From PRO6 sp035565775 (lineage in GTDB: Bacteria; Pseudomonadota; Alphaproteobacteria; Rhizobiales; Xanthobacteraceae), in NCBI GenBank assembly GCA_035565775.1, contig DATMRW010000012.1, positions 310,001 through 374,000 on the forward strand: a stretch of DNA of 64,000 nt, read 5' to 3'. Below, one piece after another: positions 8,319 to 20,363 of the stretch. The notes beneath the pieces are model-generated. The model saw nothing but the letters and a program-made list of their open reading frames with translations, searched no databases and was not told where the DNA came from. Numbering within the stretch: the first letter of the stretch is position 1; every line of letters starts with the position of its first letter. Both the position numbers and the translations under genes were made by a program.

Positions 8319-9320
8319 CTATCCGGGAGTATCTAAATGCGGGTTCTTGGGTTCTTTGTGGCCGCCGAATCCGGCGCGCATCGCAGAGAGAATGCGCTCG
8401 GCAAAGGTATGTTCCTGACGCGAGCGGAAGCGGGCGAACAGTGCGGCCGTCAGCACTTCGGCCGGCACCGCCTGATCGATGGCGGCGTTGATGGTCCAGC
8501 GGCCTTCGCCGGAATCCTCGACATAGCCGGAATAGGTGTCGAGCGCCGGATTTTCGGCCAAGGCCGTCGCGGTGAGATCGAGCAGCCATGACGGAATGAC
8601 GCTGCCGCGCCGCCAGACTTCGGCGATGTCGGCGACATCGAGCGTGAAGCGGTGCTGCTCCGGCAACGCCGGGCTGTTGGCGTTGCGCAAGATGTCGAAG
8701 CCTTCGGCGTAGGCCTGCATCAGGCCGTACTCGATGCCGTTGTGGACCATCTTGACGTAGTGCCCGGCACCGACCGGGCCGGCGTGGATGTAGCCCTGCT
8801 CGACGCGGGGGTCGCGGCCCTTGCGGCCGGGCGTTTGCGGAATGTCGCCTTTGCCCGGCGCAAGCGTGGTGAAGATCGGGTCGAGGCGGTCGACGGTCGC
8901 CTTGTCGCCGCCGATCATCATGCAGTAGCCGCGCTCAAAGCCCCAGATGCCGCCGCTGGTGCCGACGTCGAGATAATGGATATTGTCGTGCGCCAACGCC
9001 TCGGCGCGGCGGATATCGTCCTGCCAGAAGGTGTTGCCGCCATCGATGATCGTGTCGCCGGCCTGCAGCAGTGGGCGGAGCGCATCGATGGTCTGCTCGG
9101 TAATCCTGCCTGCCGGCAGCATGATCCATACCGCGCGGGGTGGGGCGAGTTTTTTGACGAGCTCTTCGAGGGACGCGCCCGCCACCGCGCCGTCGGCCGC
9201 GAGTGCGGCCACGGCTTTGGGATTCTGGTCGTAAACGGCGACCTCATGGCCGCCCAGTTCCATCAAGCGCCGGGCGATGTTGCCGCCCATGCGGCCCAGT
9301 CCGATCAATCCGAGCTGCAT
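8319..9320 (-). CDS. gnd: 6-phosphogluconate dehydrogenase, short (NAD-type, YqeC-like) form
   Basis: 333 residues from the ATG at 9320, which directly precedes the Rossmann motif GLIGLGRMG (residues 4-12); the longer open frame to 9401 adds a non-conserved stretch overlapping tal-pgi. The length is that of the short Gnd class (YqeC/GntZ-like), not the ~470-residue E. coli enzyme. Members often prefer NAD+, an expectation not tested here. The motif GTSGGIWG and the His-Asn segment VKMVHNGIEYG are present. It oxidatively decarboxylates 6-phosphogluconate to ribulose-5-phosphate. It lies 28 bases downstream of tal-pgi. Confidence 0.93.
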   Translation of the reverse strand: MQLGLIGLGRMGGNIARRLMELGGHEVAVYDQNPKAVAALAADGAVAGASLEELVKKLAPPRAVWIMLPAGRITEQTIDALRPLLQAGDTIIDGGNTFWQDDIRRAEALAHDNIHYLDVGTSGGIWGFERGYCMMIGGDKATVDRLDPIFTTLAPGKGDIPQTPGRKGRDPRVEQGYIHAGPVGAGHYVKMVHNGIEYGLMQAYAEGFDILRNANSPALPEQHRFTLDVADIAEVWRRGSVIPSWLLDLTATALAENPALDTYSGYVEDSGEGRWTINAAIDQAVPAEVLTAALFARFRSRQEHTFAERILSAMRAGFGGHKEPKNPHLDTPG

Positions 9321-9348
9321 GGCGGCAAAATCCTCCCGTTGAACAGTA

Positions 9349-12198
9349 TTACTGAAGCGCGGTCGCGATGGCCCTGGTGAGTTCATCGGTGGCGGCGGCA
9401 ATGTCGCCTTGCAGATGCACGCGGATGGCCCGGCGGCCGCGTTCCGTCAGCACGTCAAAATCGCCCCGCGCCTGCGCATCGCGGATGACGCCGAAGCTTG
9501 CGCGATGCCCCGGAATGGCGAGGTCGTTCGCCGTTTCGGCGGTGATCTGCAGAAATACGCCGGTGTTGGGGCCGCCCTTGTAGGCTTGCCCGGTCGAATG
9601 CAGGAAGCGCGGACCGAATCCGACGCAGGTTGCGACATGCAGCTTGTCGCGCACCGGCATCCGCATCGACTGCAGCGCCTCGGCATGCGCCGTGTTGCGC
9701 GCAAGATAGGCGAGGAATGCGACATAGTCGCCAGCCTTGACGCGCCCGAGATGAGCCTTGATCCAGGATTCCAGCGTGCCGTCGGCGCCGCTGGCGCGCA
9801 GCGCGTCCGCATTCGCTTCGTCAGTGAAGATCTGGCAGCGGCCGTTGGTGAAGACCGGCTTTTCGGCCGGAAGGGCGCCGCTGGCTTCATAGGCGTCGGT
9901 CAGCTCGCGCGCTTTCACCTTGGCGGCCTCGACATCGGGCTGGTCGAACGGATTGATCCCGAGCACCGCGCCGGCGACGGCGGTGGCGAATTCAAGCCGG
10001 AAGAATTCCTGGCCGATCTGGTCGGATGATTGCAGCACGATGCGTGCGATGGGATGCCCGGCCTGTTCAAGCGCGGCGAGAGCATCTTTGTAACCGGCGT
10101 CCTCTTCGCCATGCACGCTGATCGCGATGAAGAACCGGTCCTGACCATAGACCGGCGGCGCACCGAGCGGCTCATGATCGACCGGGATCAGGCCCTTGCC
10201 GTTCTTGCCGGTGGACTCGGCGATCAACTGCTCGGCCCACGCACCGAAATCGGAAAGCGACCGCGAGGTGAGCAGCGTGACCTTGTCGCGGCCTTCCAGA
10301 CCGGCAAGGCCCATCGCGAAGCCGAGCTGTGCGGCCGGGTTTTCAGCCGGCGGCACGTCTGCGGCGCAGGAGCGCACCATGAACCGCGTCGACTGCAGCA
10401 ACATGCCGATATCGGTCCCTGCCGCGGCGGTGGGGACGAGGCCGAAAGGCGAGAGCACCGAGTAACGGCCGCCGATGGTGCGGTCGCCGTAAAAGATATG
10501 GGAAAAACCTTCCGCCTTCGCAGTCGTCTCCATCGACGAGCCGGGATCGGTGACGGCAACGAAACGCGTTCCCGCGAGGTTGCCGCCGATGGCCGCGCTG
10601 ACTCGCGCAAAGAAGTAGTCCTTCAGGCGGTTGGGCTCGAGCGTGCCGCCGGATTTGCTGGAGACGATGAACAGCGTCCTGCCGATGTCGATCGAGCTGT
10701 CGAGCGCCCGGATCTGCGCCGGGTCGGTCGAATCCAGGATGCGGACGCGAGGAAAGCCCTTGAGCGGCCGAAAGATCGAGGCAAGCACTTCCGGGCCGAG
10801 GCTGGAGCCGCCCATGCCAAGCACCACCGCGTCGGTGAAGCCCTCATTCTCGACCCATTCGGTAAAGGTCTCATAGTCGGGGATCTGGCGTGTTTCCTCT
10901 GACGGCGAGTCCAGCCATCCGAGCCACTTGCTTTCGTCGCTGTTCGTCCAGACGGTTTGATCGTGATCCCACATGCGGCGCAGCTTCGCCTGCTTGCGCC
11001 AGGCTTCGGATTCGCCTGAAACGGCCTTGGCGAGCTTGTCGCCAAGGGTGAGCGTCTGTCGGCCGATCGATTTGCCGAGAAGGGCGAGCCGCTTGCGGGC
11101 GAGCGCGCCGAGCAGCTTGTCAGCAGCATCGGCAAACAGCTGCACGCCGTCCGTCACGAGCTGCGCGGTGATCTCATCGAGCGAGATGCCTGCGGCGGCG
11201 AGCTCGGCAAGCACCTGCCGCGCATCGGCAATGCCGGCCTCCAGCGTATTTTCGAGCTTGCCATGGTCGCGGAACGCATCGAGCGTTGCCGGAGGCATGG
11301 TGTTCACCGTGTTCGAGCCGATCAGTTCGTCGACATAGAGGACGTCGCTATAGGCCTTGTTCTTGGTGCCGGTGCTGGCCCAGAGGAGCCGCTGGGGCCT
11401 CGCGCCCTTTGCCGCAAGGCGCTCCCACCGCTCGCCGGAGAACAGTTTTTTGTAGTCCTGATAGGCCAGCTTGCCGTTGGCGATGGCGACCTTGCCTTTG
11501 AGCGCCGCGAGGCGCTCGCGCTCGGCGGCAGGCAGGGAGGGAAGCTTGTCGTCGATTGCCTGATCGACCGCCGTATCGATGCGGCTGATGAAGAAGCTCG
11601 CAACGCTCGCGACGTGCGACGGATCACCGCCGTTGGCGACGTAGGTTTCAAGCCCCGCGATATAGGCTTCGGCCACCTGCCGATAGACCTCCTGCGAGAA
11701 CAGGAGTGTGATGTTGACGCTAATGCCCTTCGAGGTGAGGTGCTGGATCGCGGGCAGGCCCTCGGGCGTCGCCGGCACCTTGATCATGAGATTCTTGCGG
11801 TCAACCGCGTGCCACAACCGCTCGGCCTCGGCGATCGTCGCCTTGGTGTCATGGGCGAGATAGGGCGATACCTCGAAGCTGACAAAGCCGTCGGTGCCGC
11901 CAAGCTGGTCATAGACCGGGCGCAGCACATCGGCTGCCTGCTGAATGTCCTCGATCGCGAGTGTCTCGTAGAGATCGGTAACGGAGCGATCCGCGCCATC
12001 GACCGCTGCTGCGATTGCATCATCGTATTCGTCCGAGCCGCCGATCGCTTTCTCGAAAATCGCGGGATTGGACGTCACGCCACGAACGCCGTCGTCATCG
12101 ACGAGGCGCTTGAGATTGCCTTTGGTCGTGAAGCCGCGAGCAAGGAAGTCGAGCCAGACAGACTGACCGTGATTTTGCAGTGCTTTGACGGGATTCAT
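9349..12198 (-). CDS. tal-pgi: Bifunctional transaldolase / glucose-6-phosphate isomerase
   Basis: About 949 residues from the ATG at 12198 (MNPVKALQNHGQS); the open frame to 12261 adds an unlikely extension. Residues ~1-370 are a TalB-type transaldolase with the Schiff-base Lys at ~140 in MIKVPAT. Residues ~400-949 are a phosphoglucose isomerase (GMGGSSLGPEVL; SSKSGGTLEPN; the C-terminal part with HSTGQAYKGG). Such fusions are known in several alphaproteobacteria, cyanobacteria and actinobacteria. One polypeptide thus links the non-oxidative pentose phosphate branch to fructose-6-phosphate/glucose-6-phosphate interconversion. It is the first gene of the run tal-pgi > gnd > zwf > pgl > gntK. 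Confidence 0.95.
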   Translation of the reverse strand: MNPVKALQNHGQSVWLDFLARGFTTKGNLKRLVDDDGVRGVTSNPAIFEKAIGGSDEYDDAIAAAVDGADRSVTDLYETLAIEDIQQAADVLRPVYDQLGGTDGFVSFEVSPYLAHDTKATIAEAERLWHAVDRKNLMIKVPATPEGLPAIQHLTSKGISVNITLLFSQEVYRQVAEAYIAGLETYVANGGDPSHVASVASFFISRIDTAVDQAIDDKLPSLPAAERERLAALKGKVAIANGKLAYQDYKKLFSGERWERLAAKGARPQRLLWASTGTKNKAYSDVLYVDELIGSNTVNTMPPATLDAFRDHGKLENTLEAGIADARQVLAELAAAGISLDEITAQLVTDGVQLFADAADKLLGALARKRLALLGKSIGRQTLTLGDKLAKAVSGESEAWRKQAKLRRMWDHDQTVWTNSDESKWLGWLDSPSEETRQIPDYETFTEWVENEGFTDAVVLGMGGSSLGPEVLASIFRPLKGFPRVRILDSTDPAQIRALDSSIDIGRTLFIVSSKSGGTLEPNRLKDYFFARVSAAIGGNLAGTRFVAVTDPGSSMETTAKAEGFSHIFYGDRTIGGRYSVLSPFGLVPTAAAGTDIGMLLQSTRFMVRSCAADVPPAENPAAQLGFAMGLAGLEGRDKVTLLTSRSLSDFGAWAEQLIAESTGKNGKGLIPVDHEPLGAPPVYGQDRFFIAISVHGEEDAGYKDALAALEQAGHPIARIVLQSSDQIGQEFFRLEFATAVAGAVLGINPFDQPDVEAAKVKARELTDAYEASGALPAEKPVFTNGRCQIFTDEANADALRASGADGTLESWIKAHLGRVKAGDYVAFLAYLARNTAHAEALQSMRMPVRDKLHVATCVGFGPRFLHSTGQAYKGGPNTGVFLQITAETANDLAIPGHRASFGVIRDAQARGDFDVLTERGRRAIRVHLQGDIAAATDELTRAIATALQ

Positions 12199-12516
12199 GA
12201 TGCCTTTAACGTTCGATGTGGCGATTAAGCCTAGCCTGTACCGATGGGTCCGCGATCTCAAGGGCCAATAGCGACCGCCCCGATCGCAACGCTGCGGACT
12301 ATCGTGAATCGTACAACAGATTGACGAGGATTTCGCCGGATCGTTCCAAAAATATTCCGTGTTTGGCCGTCTCGATCAACGCCGGCGGGATCGGCGCGGG
12401 CCAAGCCTCACGGCGGCGCGTGCTGCTGTGCTCACGGGCTTTTGCCAAGGGCTTTTTTCGTTCGGCAGACAACATAGATTGATTCCGCACCGGGTTAGCA
12501 GTGTGGAGCGATTCTG
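12199..12516. other. Divergent intergenic region between tal-pgi and the PHA-system gene
   Basis: A 318-base stretch with no convincing gene. The short open frames in it have no recognisable domain and run into neighbouring genes. It must hold the promoters for the minus-strand pentose-phosphate run and for the small plus-strand gene. A candidate GGAAC-N16-CGTC element facing tal-pgi is listed separately. Confidence 0.6.
12323..12347 (-). promoter_or_regulatory. Candidate EcfG (general stress sigma factor) promoter for tal-pgi
   Basis: Reading the minus strand, GGAAC (12347-12343) is followed after 16 bases by CGTC (12326-12323). The alphaproteobacterial EcfG consensus is GGAAC-N16/17-CGTT, so one of nine positions differs. 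It points towards tal-pgi, about 125 bases upstream of its ATG. This is a pattern match only, and chance occurrence in GC-rich DNA is possible. Confidence 0.35.
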
Positions 12517-12822
12517 ATGGCGCCGATTGTGGTTTCGATACCCCATCAACTTGGCCGGATAGAGGCAGCGAACCGCCTGAAGGCGGGTCTGGGGAAAGCC
12601 GCCGCGGCAGTCCCCATTCTGACCGTGGAGGAGGAGCAATGGGACGGCGACCGGATGAGCTTTCGCGTTGCAGCACTCGGGCAGGCTGTATCCGGCACCA
12701 TCGACGTGGCCGATGATCACGTCCGGCTCGAGGTGACGCTGCCGTGGCTGCTACAGCGCTTTGCGGAGATTGCGCGCCAGACGATCGAAAAGCGCGGCCG
12801 GCTCCTGCTCGACCGGAAATAG
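12517..12822 (+). CDS. Polyhydroxyalkanoic acid system (PHA granule region) family protein
   Basis: A 101-residue protein starting MAPIVVSIPHQLG, the usual beginning of the PHA_gran_rgn family, with the pattern RIEAANRLKAGLGKAAAA, then DGDRMSFRVAALGQAVSGTIDV and a C-terminal LLQRFAEIARQTIEKRG. The family is often found near polyhydroxyalkanoate genes, but its biochemical role is not settled. No phaC, phaR or phasin gene is in the window. It lies on the opposite strand between tal-pgi and glgX, with its stop 15 bases from the convergent glgX stop. GGAG lies about 10 bases before the ATG. Confidence 0.8.
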   Translation: MAPIVVSIPHQLGRIEAANRLKAGLGKAAAAVPILTVEEEQWDGDRMSFRVAALGQAVSGTIDVADDHVRLEVTLPWLLQRFAEIARQTIEKRGRLLLDRK

Positions 12823-12837
12823 GACAATGCAGCCGGC

Positions 12838-14913
12838 TCACATGCAGCCGGCGAACACCAGCACGCTCCGCGCTGGCGCGGAAAAGCTGTTGCCTTCCAC
12901 GATCTCCGCAGGCGGCTGCTTCACGATGTCCGTGTTGAGGAGCAGCCGCCACTGTTGCACGTCGCCGAAGGTGGGCAGGGCCAGCTCGATCGCATCGGTT
13001 GCGGCGTTGAGAGCGATGTAGAGCGGCGTGCTCCTCGGGCCGGGTCCGGCGAGGATGAACGACAAAAAACGTCCTTCCGGAAAATTCCAGTCCTGCTGCT
13101 CCATCTCGGTGCCGTGCGGCGTCAGCCATAGCACGCCAAAATCCTCGTTCGGGCGGTAGCCGTCGTTCCAGTGCGGATTGCGCAGTTGCGGATAAGTCCG
13201 GCGCAGCGAGGTGAGGTGGCCGACGAAGTCGATCAGGTCGGCGTCGGCGCGGCCAATGCCGTCCCAGTCTACCCAGCCGACCTCGTTGTCCTGGCAATAG
13301 GCATTGTTGTTGCCGCCCTGGGAATTGGCGACCTCGTCCCCGGCGAGAATGAGCGGCACCCCCTGCGCGAGCAGAAGACAGGCGAGTTGATTGCGCCGCA
13401 GCCGGTGGCGCAAGGCATTGATCGCGGGATCGTTGGTCGGCCCTTCATGCCCGCAATTGTTGCTGAGGTTGTCGTCCGAGCCGTCGCGATTGTCCTCGCC
13501 GTTCGCCTCGTTGTGCTTGGTGTTGTAGCTGAAGAGGTCCATCAGCGTAAAACCGTCATGGACCGTAATGTGATTGATGGAAGCGCGCGGCTTGCGGCCA
13601 TCGCGATTGAAGGCATCGGAAGATCCCATCATCCGCGATGAGATCTCGCCGATCAGATTGCCGTCGCCGGACCAGTATTTGCGCAGCGTCGAACGGTAGC
13701 GGTCGTTCCATTCCGACCATTGCGAGGGAAAATTGCCGACCTGATAGCCGCCCATGCCGAGATCCCACGGCTCGGCGATGAGCTTGACCGAGGCCAGCAC
13801 CGGGTCCTGCCGGCATGCGGTGAGAAATGGCGATGCGCGGTCGAAGCCGTTCGCGCCACGGCCGAGCGTGGTCGCAAGATCGAAGCGGAAGCCGTCAACA
13901 TGGCAGACCTCGATCCAGTAGCGCAGGCTGTCCATCACCATCTGCAGCACGCGGGGGTGCGAGAGGTTCAGCGAATTGCCCGTGCCGGTGAAGTCGTCGT
14001 AGTAGCGCGGATTGTCGGGCCGCAGCCAGTAATAGGAAGCGTTGTCGATGCCGCGGAACGACAGCGTCGGGCCCATGTGGTTGCCCTCCGCGGTGTGGTT
14101 ATAGACGACATCCATCAGCACCTCGAGGCCGGCGTCGTGCAAGCGCGCGACCATGGTGCGGAAGGAATCGAGCGGGGTATCCTGTGCATATCGCGCTTCC
14201 GGCGTAAAGAACCCCAGCGTGTTGTAGCCCCAGTAGTTCGACAGGTGTCGCTCCACGAGGGCGCGGTCATCGATGAAAGCGTGGGTCGGCAACAGCTCGA
14301 CGGTGGTGACGCCAAGCCGCTTGAAGTGGCTGATCATCGCCGGCGACGAGATGCCGCGATAGGTGCCTCTCAGGCTCTGCGGCACGTCCGGATGGTGCTG
14401 CGTGAGGCCTTTGACATGCGCCTCGTAGATGATCGTGTCTTCCCATGGAATCTGCGGGCGGAATTCGCGGCGCCCCCAGTTGAACAGCTCGTCGATGACC
14501 GCGGCCTTCGGCATGCCGCGCGCGTTGTCCCGACGATCGAACGACATGTCCTCGCGGGGGTTGCCGGCGCGATAGCCGAGATGGGCGTCGCTCCATGACA
14601 GGCGGCCTGCAAGCCGTTTCGCATAGGGGTCGAGCAGCAGCTTGTGCGCATTGAAGCGATGGCCACGCTCGGGTGCGTAGGGGCCGTGCACGCGATAGCC
14701 ATAGAGCTGGCCCGGAGAGACATCGTTGAGATAGACGTGCCAGACATCCTCGGTGCGCTCCGGCATCGCGATCCGTTCGATCTCCCTGCGTCCGTTCGGA
14801 TCGAACAGGCATAGTTCGACTTTTTCGGCATTGGCGGAGAACAGGGCGAAATTCGTGCCCTTGCCATCCCATGTCGATCCCAGACGAAAAGGCGTGCCTG
14901 CGGTGATGCGCAT
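12838..14913 (-). CDS. glgX: Glycogen debranching enzyme GlgX
   Basis: 691 residues with an N-terminal CBM48 domain (GSTWDGKGTNFALFSANAEKVELCL), a GH13 barrel and a C-terminal domain. The expected catalytic triad is visible: nucleophile Asp near 345 (DGFRFDLATTLGR), acid/base Glu in LIAEPWDLG, and transition-state Asp in TVHDGFTLMD. It hydrolyses alpha-1,6 branches in limit dextrins. The start lies five bases after the glgB stop, making it the last gene of glgE > treS-mak > glgB > glgX. An 11-base direct repeat (ATGCAGCCGGC, 12827-12837 and 12842-12852) spans its final codons and the sequence just past its stop. Confidence 0.95.
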   Translation of the reverse strand: MRITAGTPFRLGSTWDGKGTNFALFSANAEKVELCLFDPNGRREIERIAMPERTEDVWHVYLNDVSPGQLYGYRVHGPYAPERGHRFNAHKLLLDPYAKRLAGRLSWSDAHLGYRAGNPREDMSFDRRDNARGMPKAAVIDELFNWGRREFRPQIPWEDTIIYEAHVKGLTQHHPDVPQSLRGTYRGISSPAMISHFKRLGVTTVELLPTHAFIDDRALVERHLSNYWGYNTLGFFTPEARYAQDTPLDSFRTMVARLHDAGLEVLMDVVYNHTAEGNHMGPTLSFRGIDNASYYWLRPDNPRYYDDFTGTGNSLNLSHPRVLQMVMDSLRYWIEVCHVDGFRFDLATTLGRGANGFDRASPFLTACRQDPVLASVKLIAEPWDLGMGGYQVGNFPSQWSEWNDRYRSTLRKYWSGDGNLIGEISSRMMGSSDAFNRDGRKPRASINHITVHDGFTLMDLFSYNTKHNEANGEDNRDGSDDNLSNNCGHEGPTNDPAINALRHRLRRNQLACLLLAQGVPLILAGDEVANSQGGNNNAYCQDNEVGWVDWDGIGRADADLIDFVGHLTSLRRTYPQLRNPHWNDGYRPNEDFGVLWLTPHGTEMEQQDWNFPEGRFLSFILAGPGPRSTPLYIALNAATDAIELALPTFGDVQQWRLLLNTDIVKQPPAEIVEGNSFSAPARSVLVFAGCM

Positions 14914-14918
14914 GACTG

Positions 14919-17062
14919 CTATTCCGGTGTCAGGAAAATCGCCGCGAGCGGGGGCAGCGTCAGCCGCAGCTGTGGAATCGGCTCGTCTGCGGCGAAGATT
15001 GGCCCCTCGTTCAAAACACCGCTGCCGCCGTAGATCTCCGCGTCGGAGTTCAGCTCCTCGTGCCAGTTGCCGACGAACGGCACGCGCACCGCATAGTCGT
15101 GATAGACATTCGGAGAAAAATTCACGATCACCACACAGCGTGCCCGGCCGTCAAAGCCCTTGCGCAGCCAGGCGAAGACATTGTGGTTGGCGTCGTCGGT
15201 GATCAGCCACTCAAAGCCCGAAGCCTCGCAATCGAGCTGGTGCAGCGCTGGCGTGTCGCGATAGAGCGCGTTGAGGTCGCGGATCAGCGTCTGTACGCCC
15301 TTGTGCCGTATGTCATGGAGCAGGTGCCAGTCGAGCGAGTGGTCGTGATTCCATTCGCGCTGCTGGGCGAATTCACAGCCCATGAACAGCAGCTTTTTGC
15401 CGGGATGGCCGAACATGAAGGCGTAGTAGGCCCGCAGGTTGGCGAAGCGCTGCCAATCATCGCCCGGCATGCGGCCGAGGATCGAGCGCTTGCCGTGGAC
15501 CACTTCGTCATGGGACAGCGGCAGGATGAAGTTTTCCGAAAACGCATAGTGCAGGCCGAACAGGATCTGGTCGTGATGGTGCTTGCGGTGCACCGGATCG
15601 TGGCCGATGTAGTTCAGCGTGTCGTGCATCCACCCCATATTCCACTTGTAGCCGAAGCCGAGCCCGCCGCCTTCGACGGGGTGGGAGACCTGCGGCCACG
15701 AGGTCGATTCCTCGGCAATGGTTGTCGCCTGCGGAAACTGGCCGAAGACCTCGCGGTTCATCCGTTGCAGGAACGCGACGGCTTCGAGGTTTTCGCGGCC
15801 GCCAAGCCGGTTCGGCACCCATTGGCCTTCGGCGCGGCTGTAGTCGAGGTAGAGCATTGACGCGACCGCATCGACGCGCAACCCGTCGACGCCGTAGCGG
15901 TCGAGCCAGAAAAGCGCGTTGGCGGTGAGGAAATTCGCGACCTCGGTGCGCCCGAGATTGTAGATCAACGTGCCCCAATCGAGCTGGCGGCCCTGGCGCG
16001 GATCGGCGTGTTCGTACAGCGCTGTGCCGTCGAACATCGCCAGCCCGTGAATGTCCTCGGGAAAGTGCCCGGGCACCCAGTCGAGGATGACGCCGAGCCC
16101 TTCGCGATGGCAGGCGTCGACCAGCTCGGCGAAATCATGCGGCGAGCCGAAGCGACTGGTCGGCGCATAGAGGCCGATCGGCTGATAGCCCCATGAGCCA
16201 TCGAAGGGGTGCTCGTTGACCGGCATAAACTCGACATGCGTGAAGCCGAGATCGTGCGCATAGCGGGGCAGCATCTCCGCGAGCTCGCGATAGGTCAGCC
16301 ACGCGTTATGATTGCCCCGGCGCCACGAGCCGAGATGCACCTCGTAGATCGAGATCGGCGCCTCGCGCGCATTGAGCGGCGTGGGCATCCGGTGGGGGCG
16401 TGCCAGCGCAGCCTCGTCGAACACGATCGAGGCGGTTGCCGGGCGAAGCTCGCTGGCGAATGCGACCGGGTCGGCCTTCAGTGGCAGCAACTGGCCATCG
16501 CCGGCGACGATCTCGAATTTGTAGTGGTCGCCGATGGCAGCGCCGGGCACAAAAATCTCAAAGTAGCCGGTGCCGCGGCGGCGCATCGCATGGCGGCGGC
16601 CATCCCAGAAGTTGAAGTCGCCGACCACGCTGACGCGCCGGGCATTCGGCGCGAAAACGGCGAACCCGACACCGGCAACGCCGTCGAGCACGCGCGGATG
16701 CGCGCCGAGCTTGTCATAGAGTTTTTGGTCGCTGCCCTCGCCAAGAAGGTAGAGGTCGTATTCACTGAGCAGCGGCGGAAAACGGTAGGCGTCCTCGAGG
16801 TCCGCGATGTGATTGCCGAACTGTGCGCGCAGCCGGTACCGTCTGACATCGCCAGAGAGCGTCGCGGCAAAAAGGCCGGCGTCGTGCAGGCGCCGCATCG
16901 CGCTCGCATGGCCATTGTCCTCGATGACCTCCACCTGCGAGGCATCGGGCAGGTAGGCGCGGATTACGGTATCGCCGTTGAGTGGATGCGGCCCGAGATA
17001 GCGAAACGGATCGCCGTGGCGCCCTTCGATGATCGCATACGCATCTGGGGGCAGCTCGGTCA

Positions 17063-17063
<1 letters not shown>
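14919..17063 (-). CDS. glgB: 1,4-alpha-glucan branching enzyme GlgB
   Basis: About 714 residues from the ATG at 17063, which overlaps the treS-mak stop as TGATG; a GTG at 17069 is an alternative. There are N-terminal CBM48-type modules (residues ~1-220) and a GH13 catalytic barrel with the region motifs DWVPGHFPED, GLRVDAVASML (nucleophile Asp near 398), TIAEEST (acid/base Glu) and LSHDEVVHGK. It forms alpha-1,6 branches in the linear alpha-glucan made by GlgE. Its length equals that of the common two-module GlgB. Translational coupling to treS-mak and adjacency to glgX suggest a single transcript. Confidence 0.96.
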
Positions 17064-20359
<3,296 letters not shown>

Positions 20360-20363
20360 CACT

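Noticed and set aside
12827..12852. Eleven-base direct repeat at the end of glgX
   Set aside because: Two copies of ATGCAGCCGGC only; too short and GC-rich to imply a mobile element or attachment site.
12299..13297. Minus-strand open frame of 332 codons over the glgX end, PHA-system gene and intergenic gap
   Set aside because: Out of frame with glgX and antisense to the PHA-system gene; no domain.
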